Positions 35,701 through 46,944 of a DNA stretch of 64,000 bases are shown piece after piece. Source of the stretch: Lasiosphaeria ovina (Eukaryota; Ascomycota; Sordariomycetes; Sordariales; Lasiosphaeriaceae). Made by a program: the position numbers and the translations under genes. The notes under the pieces are model-generated. The model was given only the letters and a program-made list of their open reading frames with translations. It ran no database searches and had not been told where the DNA came from. Each line of letters starts with the position of its first letter. Position 1 is the first letter of the stretch. Location of the stretch: NCBI GenBank assembly GCA_033439765.1, contig JAULSN010000006.1:1178001-1242000 (forward strand), read 5' to 3'.

Positions 35701-38670
35701 GACAAGTTAGCCGAGTACCGGGGGACGTACGACTATTAGATTACCCTCTCTAAAGGTAAAGCCCCTAAAGACTTAGGGTATAGTCTACTTTATAAGATAT
35801 CCCTAGAGGAATTGGAGATCGCCAAATAATATATTATAGAGAACCTAGTAAAGGGATTTATTACTAGTAGTTTAGTAGCCTGGGTAGCGCTAATATTACT
35901 CGCTCTAAAGCTAGGAGGCGGAATACGCTTCTACGTAGACTACCAGAGACTTAACGCGATAACGAGAAAGGATCGATATCCCCTACTACTTATTAACGAG
36001 ACTATAGCTCGTATCGGGAAAGCCAAAATCTTTACTAAGATTAATATTAGGCAAGCCTTCTATAAGATCCGGATACGCCTAGAGGACGAGGACCTTATAA
36101 CCTTCCGGACGAGATATAGGGCCTATAAATACCGGGTCTTACTATTCGGCCTAACTAACGGCCTAGTAACTTTCTAGCGATATATTAACGAGATCTTATT
36201 AGGATACCTGGACGACTTCTATAGCGCCTATATCGATAATATCCTTATCTTCTCTAAGAACCCCGAAGAGTACGAGGCCTATATAGCTAAAGTCCTATAT
36301 CGCCTGAGATAAGTAGGACTCCAAGCCGACTTAAAGAAGTACGAATTCTACGTTACTAAAACCAAGTACCTGGGATTTATCATCTCCACGACTAGGATAG
36401 CGGTAGACCCCGAGAAAGTGGCTACCGTTAAGGACTAGAGCGTTCCCCGTAACCTCAAAGGAGTATAGTCATTCCTAGGATATTATAACTTCTACCGGCG
36501 CTTCATATAGAATTATAGCCGTATCGCTAAACCCCTGACTAGCTTAATAAGGAAAGGCTAGGTATTTAAATAGTCCGAAGACTATTAAGTAGCCTTCGAA
36601 GAGCTAAAGGATAAACTCATATCCGCCCCGATACTTCGGTACTTCTCTTACGAGCTACCGACCCGGATAGAAACCGACGCGTTAGGAGGTATCTACGTAG
36701 GAGTACTATCCTAACTATAGACGGATAATGAGGAATAGTATCCTACTATATTCTATTTAGAAACTATATACGGAGCCGAGTTAAACTACCCAATTCACGA
36801 TAAAGAGTTAATAGTAGTCGTTAGAGGGTTAATAGTTTAGAGAGCCGAGCTAATAGGACTCCGAGATTAGCCCTTTACTATTATTACGGACTATAGGGCT
36901 CTAGAATACTTCGGTATAAAGAGACTCCTAAACTTAAGGTAAGCCGGATAGGCCGATCTTATATCCCAATACCATTTCCAGATTACCTATCGACTAGGAA
37001 CCGAGAATATAGCCGTAGACGTATTATCTCGAAAGTCGGAAGATATTAAGACCTAGAAGGAGAAGCAAGAGCTATAAAGGACTATATAGATATTCAAGCT
37101 TATAGGGGTAGTAACTACGATATTAACTTTATAAGCCCCTATAGCTATATCCATTATCGACGAAGACGTTAAGCCCCCTTCTTTATTAGGTTACGAGATG
37201 ATCGATACTTTACTACGGTATAATAAGAACGACCCCGAACTCGATATCTACCGTATAAAGGCGAGATAGGGTATTAACGGTTTCTCTATATTAGAAGACC
37301 GTATCTTATTATATAAAGGGAGACTAGTCGTACCCTCCGGAGGGGAACTGAATCTAAGAACTAAGGTCATTTACGAAGTATATTTAAGGATGCCCTCTAT
37401 ATACCCCGGGAGAAATAAGACCCGCCGAATAGTCTCGAAACTTTATTAGTAGCCCTGGCTAATAGGATTAGTCGACCGATTCGTCGAGAACTGCCTATGC
37501 TAATCTAGTAAGAAGCCCCGTAGTAAGACCCCGGGCCTCCTTAAGCCCCTCCTAGTACCCCTTCGTAGATGGAGGTCCCTAGTAGTAGACTTCTATAAGA
37601 TACCCGAGGATAAGTATACTAAGAATAACGCCCTAGTAGTAATTAATAGGCTAAGTAAGGCCGCCTAGACAATCCCTTATAGGGACTCCGCTACGGCCAA
37701 GGATACTACCCTAATATATTACGAAGGACCCTTTAGAATCCTTAGACTCCCCGACGAAATAATTAGCGATAGGGGACCCTAATTTATCATAGACTTTATA
37801 AACGAAATATCTAAGATCCTGGGAATTAAGTAGAAGTTATCTTCCTTAGGGTATTCCCAAACTACGGGCCAAGTCGAGATTATAAACTAATACCTTAAAT
37901 AACGACTTCGACCGTTCGTGAACTACTACTAAGATAACTAGTCAAGAGCGATCCCCGCTATGGACTTCGCCCAAAATAGCCTACCGTACGCTAGTACGGG
38001 AATGGAACCTCACGAGGTGCTATTCGGATTCGAAATACCTACCTAGTACGATTGGACTAAACGTACTAAGCTAGCGGGCTTACTAACTAGGGAGAAGCTA
38101 AATAGGGAAGACGCCTAGGATACTCTAAGAACGATATAGAAGTACGTCGACTACGCTAGGGAGATGATCCAAAAGGTATAACAAGTATAGGTTAACCAAG
38201 CTAATAAATATCGCCGGGAACCGGACTTCGGCACTGGCGATAGAGTATTTATTATTAAGAAGAATTAGTCTATAGATAGACCTAGCGATAAGCTAGATTT
38301 CCCCCTTATACGATAGTACTATCGGATCGTTAAGATGGTTAGATACTCCTATAGATTAGAGGTTCCTACTAGCTAGAAGGTAATAGATGTGTTCTATATA
38401 GATAGGCTTAAGCGTTATGCTAATAACCTACTACTAGGATAAGAAGTAGAGAATCCCTTAGAGATGGTTAATAAGGAGGAAGAATAGGAAGTCGACCGTA
38501 TATTAACCTTAAGAATAATATACGGCCGCCTCGAGTACTAAGTATAATGGAGAGGCTGGGACCTAGATCCGACGTAGTACCTAGCTAGGAACTTCAAGAA
38601 CGCCCCCGCGAAGCTATACGAGTTCTACGAATAATACCCCGACCTAGTAGGGCCGCTAAAGCGCCTATAG
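32754..38670 (+). pseudogene. B1 gag-pol, RIP-inactivated
   Basis: Gag starts at ATG 32754 (MPQSTSMSKPERERT) and hits stops at once. The gag zinc knuckle near 34325-34375 reads RYFYYRNLGHTKLEYPE: the three cysteines are now tyrosines. The protease motif LIDTGVTGYIFIG is near 34680. Reverse transcriptase YIDNILIFS is at 36229-36255 (YIDD expected). RNase H (ETDALGG, HDKELIVVVRG) is about 36660-37050, and the integrase core is about 37560-38110 (VVDFYKIPEDKY, SDRGP). A C-terminal chromodomain (EVDRILTLRIIYGRLEY, RGWDLDPT, YPDLVGP) is at about 38475-38665. Stops occur at Trp and Gln positions. Confidence 0.9.
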
Positions 38671-38780
38671 CAATGGACAACTATATATATAGCCGATAAG
38701 ATAGCCGACGACTACGATGACGATAATAGACCCGTTAATACGGGCGAGCACAAGCTACGAAGATTAATAAGGAAGAAGTA

Positions 38781-38817
38781 ATCACAAGTTCGAGCCCTAC
38801 GCGATCTAACATTTTTT
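38781..38817 (+). pseudogene. tRNA 3'-half remnant in B1
   Basis: Downstream of the integrase frame, ACAAG-TTCGAGC-CCTAC followed by GCGATCTA and then ATTTTTT. Allowing RIP changes, this is a T arm plus 3' acceptor strand matching the tRNA-like sequence of element C. Confidence 0.6.
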
Positions 38818-38861
38818 ATTCTTCATAAATAAAGGACCCTACGCGCGGGAGGGGGGGGTAA

Positions 38862-39105
38862 TATTACGGCACGGCCGAACTGAGGTCCGTAGTGCCGCAA
38901 CCATGCCCTAGCTATAAGCCCTAATATGAAGGCCCTACTCCTCCCAATCGGGACTAGGGCCACGACCCCGCACACCACTACAAAACTGCCAGCCTGCAGG
39001 GCACGTAGGCTTCTTCTTTTCCTTTTCCTTTCTTTAGCTTAGTTATCTACGAATCTAGTCACTATTTACTTGCAGCCTCGCCTCTTATATGTGCCTGCCT
39101 TCACA
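38862..39105 (+). repeat. 3' LTR of B1
   Basis: 244 bp beginning TATTACGGCACGG (TG changed to TA), preceded by polypurine tract GCGCGGGAGGGGGGGGTAA. Confidence 0.93.
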
Positions 39106-42100
39106 CCCTAGACGCCCTTACCTCTATAGAAGACGACCTATTAGAAAATACGTAGGTAGCCCTTAAGGATCGGGACCGTACTATATAGAGAATATAGGAA
39201 TATATCGATAGCCTGAACCGTACTATCGTTACTAATATACTCTCTTAACGTAGCTCGCGGTACTTAACCCCGGCTTCTAGTAATTCGTAGCCCCGCTAAA
39301 GTACGAAGATAGTAGACCCTCCTCTTTTCTATAACGATAGTACTAAAGATATAATTACTTTTAATACCTAGATTCGTTAAATAGAGAATAAGCTATAGGT
39401 TAACGCCGATTATTATAAGATAGACCGTACGCGCCAGACCTATATTAAACTCCGCTTAGTAGGTAATACCTCCCTATAACTAGAACCGTATTTAGAAGAC
39501 GCCTATCCTAACTAAATTAAAACCGTAGAAGATTTACTAGCCTGGCTTAAGAATAAGTACCGTAATATGAATCGCGAAGAGGAGGCTCTAGAGGAGTTTA
39601 ATAATCTTTATATATTACCTAGAGATGATTATTATGAGTTCCGGAATAAGTTTATTCGTCTAGTAGGCTAGTACCGCCGTCCCCGATCCGAGTAGAAGAA
39701 GGAGTTCAAGCGCCGCCTTACTCCTATTATATAGGATAAGTTAACGCGTAAATATATCGACGATACCGTCGACTTTGAGAAGTACGCTAAGATCGGAGCC
39801 GAGTTCGCGCTAAATATAAAGCTCGCCTAGAAGGTACGATAGGCTAATAAAGCCAAGGTAGAGAAGCCTACTACTAGCGGCGTTAATAGTAGCTCTAGAG
39901 GTAGTTAGGGCGTACCTCGACGTAACCCCAGAGGTAGTAGCGGAACCGATGGCTAACCTATACCCCCCGTTCCCGCGAATCCTAACCGGAACCCCCCTAG
40001 CGCCTTAGCCGAGGAGCTTAAGAAGCTATACCTAGAGAAGCGATACTTTACTTACCGGGAATAGGGCTATACTACTCGGGACTACCCCTAGAAGAATATC
40101 GCCCTTATCGCTAGTAAGGATCGAGTTTAGGAAATCGTAGATCGCTATATATAGTACGACTCCCGCTACGGATCTAGAACCGAGATATAGCCTATAAGCC
40201 CTATCGCTAAGGGAATAGATATAGATCCGAAAAACTAGTAACCCTAGGGTAAGTAGACTCCCTCTTAGGGACCGAGTCGGTATATATAATAGGGGCTATA
40301 GGTAAGAAAGAACTAGGATTACTCTTTAAATATCTAGGAGGGTAAGCCTTTATTATTAATTATACTCTAGTAAATAATAGACTTTCCTTAACTATAAATA
40401 ATATACTTATCGACTTTAGAATAAACGGATACCTCTTTATTAATTAAATATTCGTATAATAATTATATAAAGTAATATAAGCTAAATCGACGATCGACCC
40501 TTATATATAAGAAGTAGGAGAGTTCGATAATAAATCCCGCTAAAAAATCGATATACTCTTAAGCGTTAACTTTATTATATAGAACCGTACGATTAAAGAA
40601 GAACGCTTTATCGAAATCGATTATATTTATAAAGTTATAATTAGTTAGAAGTAGCTAGATTATTATAATATCTTAGTTAATACGAAGCGCTATTACCTTC
40701 TATTCCCGGAGAGCTAGGAACTCGATCTGAATTAGTAGAATACTATTCCTATAGACTAGTCTTTAGTAGCCTCCGTCCCTAATATAGATTATTAATAAGA
40801 CGCCTATTAATGGAACGAGCTCCTAGAGAAAGAGGATAAGTATCGCTAAGACGGCCGGCTTATACGGGCTTATATAGACGAGCTCGAACGCTAGAATTAG
40901 AATAACTTTATAGTTCATAATCCTAAGGAAGAACTTACCCCAACGAGAGCTACTCCGAGTTTTAGACCTACCCTCCTTTAGAGGTTAGTACGATAGGTTA
41001 ACGGTAATCGTACTAAGCGAGAATATAACCGTATAGAAAGAGAACTTAATCTATCGTAGAAGGAGTAACTAGGGAAGCTAGAACCCGAAGAATAGAAGAA
41101 GAAGCCCTTATACCCTAAACGGGACGCGCGAGGTCCTTATTATATATAACGCGATAGGATTAGCTAGTACTAAGAGCGCCCTACCGAGATAGCTATATTA
41201 AGTAAGATAGCCTTCCGACTCTCGTATAAAGGGGAATAAGTCGAGGTTATAACTCTTAACGAGCTCGATAAGCGAATTAATAAGCTTAAAACCACCGGTC
41301 TAGAAGAAGACGATAATATACTATACGAAACAATTATCGCCGAGTTACTATCCCTATATTACGACTTCCTAGACGTCTTTAGTAAAGTCTAATTAGATAT
41401 CCTTATACCTTAACGCGACTTAGTCGACTACCGAATTAGGTTACTACCTAAGAAGAAGCTAGAAGACCTAGGATATAACCTACTATATAAGATATCTCTT
41501 AAGGAACTAGAGGTATACCGGGAATATATTACTAATACCCTTAGAAAAGGTTTTATCTAAATAAGTAGTACGCTATAGGCCGCCCTTATCCTCTTCGTTA
41601 GAAAGGGTAATAGTAGCCTATACTTTTACGTAGACTATCGTAAGCTAAACGCCTTAATAGAAAAAGACCGAATACCTTTACCTCTAATCGACGAGATACT
41701 TAGTTATATTAGTAAGGCCCGTATCTTTATAAAGATCGATATCCGCTAAGTATTCTATAGAATCTATATATATCTAGATAATAAGTAATTAATAACGTTT
41801 CGTACCTATTATAGGACCTTTAGCTATAAGGTTATACCCTTTAGCCTTACTAATAGTTTAGTAATATTTTAACGTTTTATTAATAACTCTTTAATAGGCT
41901 ACCTCGACGATTTTTATAACGCTTATCTTAATAATATCTTAATCTATTTAGATTCTAAGGAAGAGTACGTCCGTTACGTACGACTCATCCTATAATAACT
42001 ATACGAGGCCGGCCTATAGGCCGATATAAATAAGTACGAATTCTATATAAAGGAAACTAAGTACCTAAGCTTTATTATTAGAGTCGATAAGGTATTAGTC

Positions 42101-42317
42101 GATCCCTCTAAAACGGATATTATACGAGATTAGCTAGAGTTGAACGATTTAAGGGGAGTATAATCCTTCCTTAGATTCTATAACTTCTACCGCCGATTCG
42201 TTCGTAACTATAGTTAGGTTACGAAGCCGCTCGTAGCTTTAACGAAGAAAGGGGAAGTATTTAGATAGAGCGACGACTATTAACTAGCCTTCGACGAGTT
42301 AAAAGCCCGTCTAATAT
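39106..42317 (+). pseudogene. D gag (rest) and pol up to reverse transcriptase
   Basis: The gag continues with a central domain (FRNKFIRLVGQYRRP-like, stops present) and a degenerate knuckle near 40040-40090. A short protease-like region is near 40400. The reverse-transcriptase active site now reads YLNNILIYL at about 41924-41950 (YxDD expected). The thumb/connection FYNFYRRFVRNYS leads to FDELKARLI at 42317, where F1 is inserted. The missing next segment is found inverted at 43067-44129. Confidence 0.82.
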
Positions 42318-43066
42318 TGTTAAAGTATGGCTAGTTACTAGGGTTGTAGGTCTTGAAGTGCAGGGCACTGCAGTAGCTGTGTTGGAGTTGTGAGTGTTGT
42401 GGCTGTTGTGTGGTGCTGAGGGCGCTATACCTAGATTGTTTACTTTGCCCCACAGCACCCTCTCGAAACCCCTATACGTCTTGGCACACGTAAGACAAGC
42501 CCACTAGAAGACTATAGAATACAGAGCTGTCTACGAAGCCTGTGGGCCTCTAGAACCTTCTAGAGAGCCCACCTTAGGTCTATATAGACCTGTCCTTTCT
42601 CTTAGATAGATTTCCTTAAGCAAGCAAGCCTCTTGTTGTGAGTATAAAAGAAAGCAACAAGCAAGCACTGCACTCACCACTCTTTGTACTATACTTCTTC
42701 TATAATACAACTCCTCTCTGTCTTCTTCAGCACCCACAGTTGGTCCCGAAGACCCTGACTGTAGGGCAGAGTCCCCTACAGCCTACGAGGTAGACTGCTG
42801 AGCAGAGTCCTCACAGTCTGAGTGGCAGGCCTGTAGCAGAGTTCTACAGACCTGTAGTCAGTCAGCCTGCTTCCCTCAGTGCCTTGCAGAAGCACTGTTG
42901 TATCGGACCGTAGGGCACAGCTCCCTACAGTCTACCCTGCACTTGATCGACCTACCCTGCACTTGGTTCCCGATATACGCTACACGCCTTGCTTCCGCTG
43001 CGCCTGCTGCCCTGCGCACCCTGTATAGGTGCTGAGTTCAGGCCTATACAGGAACGTAGTTCAACA
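42318..43066 (+). repeat. LTR copy F1
   Basis: 749 bp, TGTTAAAGTATGGC to GTAGTTCAACA, nearly free of RIP. Left flank AATAT, right flank TATAT. An almost identical inverted copy is F2; F3 is a third, partial copy. The internal region of its parent element is absent here. The 749-bp length and 5-bp duplications suggest a copia- or gypsy-type LTR; the family is unknown. Confidence 0.88.
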
Positions 43067-44129
43067 TATATATTAAGAGGTTTTACTTAAGCGATCGATA
43101 ACTATAAAGAGGTTATCGTACCCGTATTTGTCCTTTAGTAGAGACTTGAAGTTAACGACTAATCCGCTCTAGATTCTCTAGGGTAGCGGAATCGGGTATA
43201 ATAGACCGGGAGTCTTATCTCGTAGGACTTTAGCGGACTTATATTTATAGTTAGCGACGAATCTATCTATATCGGTACTTAGACCCGCCTATTAGTAGAG
43301 TTCCTTTAATATTTCCCGTATTTTATTCCTTCTAGGGTAGGCTAAGGGAAGTCGGGAATATATTTCGTCGATAATTCAAGTACGTAGTTGCGCTACGTCT
43401 AGTACGACGAGCCTATCGTTCTTAAGGAGGAGGCCGTTACGAGTTATCGATAGCTAGTTACCTTCCTAATCTTCAAGTACCTTTATATAATAGACTAATA
43501 GGGAATCGTTAGATTTATTAGCTTCGAGTAGCTCGTTAAGGAGTTTATACCCTAAAGACGACGGTACTTCTAAGATTAGGGCTATTAACGGCGTTACCTC
43601 TACTATTAATAGGTACTCCGTCGTCTTTACTAGTACGCCGTCGTAATCCTATTAAAATATCTAGACGGTATAATAGGCGTCCTATCGTTCCTTTTAAGTC
43701 TTTAGTTCGTAAGAGCGTCGGGTTAGGGCGTCTACTATAGTATTTAGCGCTCCTAGACGATAGAGTATTCGGAAGTAGAAACTAGTAAGTTCTTCTACCT
43801 AACTAGCCTACCTTATATTAAACTATTATTTAATTATAAAGTACTTAAGTATATTATTATCTAAGAAGATAATAAATAGCTCTTCGTACTATAGGCCTAC
43901 TAGCTCGCTCTATTAATATTAGAGAGATCGGATAATCGTTAGTAACTCCTTATTATAGATAAAATAGTTAAGTTCGGCCCCCTTTATTATTTTAGAATAA
44001 AAGGCTACCGGGTATTACTCGTCTCTATATTTCTAGCTTAAAACTCCGGTAACTACCCCTCCCGAGGAGTCGGTCTTAATACGGGTTTCCTAACCGTATT
44101 CGAAATACTTTAAGACCGGTACTAATATT
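43067..44129 (-). pseudogene. Inverted segment of D pol (RNase H to integrase)
   Basis: Read on the minus strand this gives LVPVLKYFEYG, RNase H motifs (KTDSSGG, YNKELLTIIRSL), then integrase N-terminal sequence and DNLFIVIDRLSKTS. These are the sequences missing between FDELKARLI at 42317 and the integrase core at 44879. It joins them in frame when flipped back. So the segment was inverted in place. Confidence 0.9.
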
Positions 44130-44878
44130 TGTTGAACTACGTTCCTGTATAGGCCTGAACTCAGCACCTATACAGGGTGCGTAGGGCAGCAGGCGCAGCG
44201 GAAGCAAGGCGTGTAGCGTATATCGGGAACCAAGTGCAGGGTAGGTCGATTAAGTGCAGGGTAGACTGTAGGGAGCTGTGCCCTACGGTCCGATACAACA
44301 GTGCTTCTGCAAGGCACTAAGGGAAGCAGGCTGACTGACTACAGGTCTGTAGAACTCTGCTACAGGCCTGCCACTCAGACTGTGAGGACTCTGCTCAGCA
44401 GTCTACCTCGTAGGCTGTAGGGGACTCTGCCCTGCAGTCAGGGTCTTCAGGACCAACTGTGGGTGCTGAAGAAGACGGAGAGGAGTTATATTATAGAAGA
44501 AGTATAGTACAAAGAGTGGTGAGTGCAGTGCTTGCTTGTTGCTTTCTTTTATACTCACAACAAGAGGCTTGCTTGCTTAAGGAAATCTATCTAAGAGAAA
44601 GGACAGGTCTATATAGACCTAAGGTGGGCTCTCTAGAAGGTTCTAGAGGCCCACAGGCTTCGTAGACAGCTCTGTATTCTATAGTCTTCTAGTGGGCTTG
44701 TCTTACGTGTGCCAAGACGTATAGGGGTTTCGAGAGGGTGCTGTGGGGCAAAGTAAACAATCTAGGTATAGCGCCCTCAGCACCACACAACAGCCACAAC
44801 ACTCACAACTCCAACACAGCTACTGCAGTGCCCTGCACTTCAGGACCTACAACCCTAGTAACTAGCTATACTTTAATA
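44130..44878 (-). repeat. LTR copy F2 (inverted relative to F1)
   Basis: 749 bp, the reverse complement of F1 with very few differences. Left flank ATATT, right flank ATATA. Confidence 0.9.
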
Positions 44879-45960
44879 ATATATTATATTATTCTACTAT
44901 TACGGTAATCGAGGTCGCCCGTATATACTATAAGGGACTATATCGTATATTCGGGTTACCCTCTAAAGTTATTAACGATCGAGGTCCTTAGTTTATCTCT
45001 AAATTTATAGACGAGTTAGTAAAGCTCCTAGGGATCCGTTAGAAATTATTATCCTCTAGGTATAAATAAACCGTAGGATAGGTGGAAAACCTCTACTAGT
45101 AGATCGATTAACGATTACGAATATTCATCTCTTACTATTAGGATAATTAGTCGAAATTCATACCGGCTATAGACGTGGTCTAGAATTCAACTCCTTAAGA
45201 TAGTATAGAACTCTAGCCGTATAAGGTCCTTTTTAGTTTCCCTATACTAATATACTATAATTAGAAAAGAAGAACGGACCTCTCCGACCCCGACCTCTAG
45301 TAATCGGAGAAGATAACCCGATAAGAGGCCTAGGAAATGGCCAAAACCCTAGAGGGATATATTAATACCGTAAAGGATACTATTATAAAGGTATAAGAGC
45401 GCTAAACCTAGGAAGCTAATAAGTACCGCCGAATACCCGACTTTGACATTAGTAACTAAGTCTATATAATTAAAAAGATATAGTCGACCGATCGGCCTAG
45501 CTCAAAACTAGACTTCCTACTAATATAATAATACTTTAAGGTTCTAGAGAGGTCCGGCCCTAACGGGTACGACTATAAATTAGAAATGCCTAAGGGATAG
45601 CGAGGGACCGACGTATTCTACGCGGACCGCCTACGCTTATACCCAAATAACCTACTACCTAGTTAGGAGGACTCAAACCCGGAAGGAGAGACGATTAATA
45701 ATAAGCAAGAATGGATCGTAGAATAGGTATTAATATCGCGGTCGTATTATAGAAAACTCCAGTACCAAGTTCAATAGCGCGGGTGGGCTCCCGACGCTAC
45801 CTAGTATTACGCCGAAGACTTTAAGAACTCCCTAATTCTCCTAAAAGAATACCACGATACCTACCCCGATAAAGCCGGACCGCCCGTACAGCTCGATAAG
45901 TAGCTATAAATAGCTAAGGGGGATAGGTTCGAAGAACTATACTAAGACGATAATAAACCT
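44879..45960 (+). pseudogene. D integrase core and chromodomain
   Basis: Begins within the integrase catalytic core (YKGLYRIFGLPSKVINDRGP) and ends with a chromodomain at about 45709-45890 (EWIVE, YQVQ, GWAPDAT, YHDTYPDKAGPP). Multiple RIP stops. Confidence 0.85.
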
Positions 45961-46017
45961 ATAGTAAAAGGTCATCCGCTACGTAGGATAATCCGACGTT
46001 AATAAGCTAGGGGGGTC

Positions 46018-46040
46018 AAGCTTCGAGGCGAAGCTTTTTT
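46018..46040 (+). terminator. Hairpin plus T6 upstream of the D polypurine tract
   Basis: AAGCTTCG-AGG-CGAAGCTT forms a perfect 8-bp stem and runs into six T residues, just before CCCGGGGGTAG and the 3' LTR. Looks like a terminator hairpin. Function is inference. Confidence 0.4.
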
Positions 46041-46055
46041 CTAACCCGGGGGTAG

Positions 46056-46310
46056 TATTACGGTAGGTGCGAAGGACATTTAGGTGGCCCTAATCGGTCG
46101 TACGCTATATGACTCGAGCTGACTAAGCAACCCCGCTATTAGTGGCCTGTACCAAGCCCTGCCACGTGACCCACAAAACCTAGCCCACTTCTCCGCGTAT
46201 CGCGTAGCCTTTTGGAACTTTCTTTTCTTTTTCTTTCCTTAGCTTTAGATTCTACGAATACAGCGATGATTGGTACAGCCATATCTCATTAAATCGACTG
46301 TGCGGTAATA
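46056..46310 (+). repeat. 3' LTR of D
   Basis: 255 bp beginning TATTACGGTAGGTGCG and ending GACTGTGCGGTAATA, same as the 5' copy apart from transitions. Confidence 0.9.
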
Positions 46311-46456
46311 CGGTAGTACTTCTTAGCGTAGTAGGCAAGATTATCGAGAAGATCATTAGCACCCGCGTCGCTAATATAGCTAAGGAGCACGGCCTCCTCT
46401 CTCCGTTCTAAATAGGCTTTCGCCTAGGTAGATCTACCGAAATAGTAATACGTATC
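46311..46456 (+). pseudogene. LINE reverse-transcriptase fragment (Tad-like)
   Basis: About 146 bp reading VVLLSVVGKIIEKIISTRVA, then NIAKEHGLLSPF-stop-IGFRLGRSTE. This is the conserved reverse-transcriptase stretch of fungal non-LTR retrotransposons (Tad1 clade). Cut by D on the left and by F3 on the right. Confidence 0.8.
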
Positions 46457-46563
46457 TGTTAAAGTATGGCTAGTTACCAGGGTTGTAGGGTCCTGAAGTA
46501 CAGGGCACTATAGTGGCTGTATTGGAGTTGTGAGTGTTGTGGCCGTTATGTGGGTGCTAAGGG
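46457..46563 (+). repeat. Partial LTR copy F3
   Basis: First 107 bp of the F LTR (TGTTAAAGTATGGCTAG), interrupted by A2 after AAGGG. More RIP changes than F1/F2. Confidence 0.85.
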
Positions 46564-46816
46564 TGTCACGGTCGGCACCAGCGCTAAGGCCCCACCACGG
46601 ATTTAAGCTCATTACTAGCTCCGATTAGGATTAGTCGCACGTGACCTCCCGCAAGCCCCAGAGGTCCGTGCTCCCTGAGCCCTAGCCCATACTTACCCCG
46701 CGACTATAATCGTACCTTTGTAGATTTTCTTCCTTTCTTCTTTACCTTAGAATCCTTAGACTATAGTATAGCTATATTAGCGATCCTTTTCCTAGTTACT
46801 ATTGACCGCTATTATA
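46564..46816 (+). repeat. 5' LTR of A2
   Basis: 253 bp, TGTCACGGTCGGCACC to GACCGCTATTATA, matching the A1 LTRs in reverse. Confidence 0.9.
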
Positions 46817-46944
46817 TTATTCTAAGGTTAATATCCACCGCCTGGGAAGGCTTTCTAATGTCCTACCGACCTAAAGAAGAAGAAACCGACTAATAAGATT
46901 AACCTAACGAACCCCGACCGAAGACTTGAAGTATCTCCGTTACG

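Larger units (their letters stand above)
32359..39105 (+). mobile_element. Full-length chromovirus B1
   Basis: 6,747 bp with 244-bp LTRs and a perfect CCCTA target duplication (32354-32358 and 39106-39110). Inserted in D gag, same strand as D. Close relative of B2; differences are nearly all C/T or G/A. Confidence 0.95.
31271..46310 (+). mobile_element. Chromovirus D with nested B1 and an internal inversion
   Basis: LTRs at 31271-31525 and 46056-46310. Net element length without insertions is about 6.8 kb, like A1 and B. Gag resumes in frame across B1 (31526-32358 with 39106 on), pol runs to 42317, an inverted segment with two LTR copies follows, and integrase plus chromodomain end near 45,900. 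Flanks do not match (ACTTC left, CGGTA right), so D has been rearranged with its surroundings. Confidence 0.85.

Noticed and set aside
42531..42737. 68-residue frame repeated at 44459-44665
   Set aside because: Both lie inside the F LTR copies; they duplicate because the LTR is duplicated, not because of a gene.
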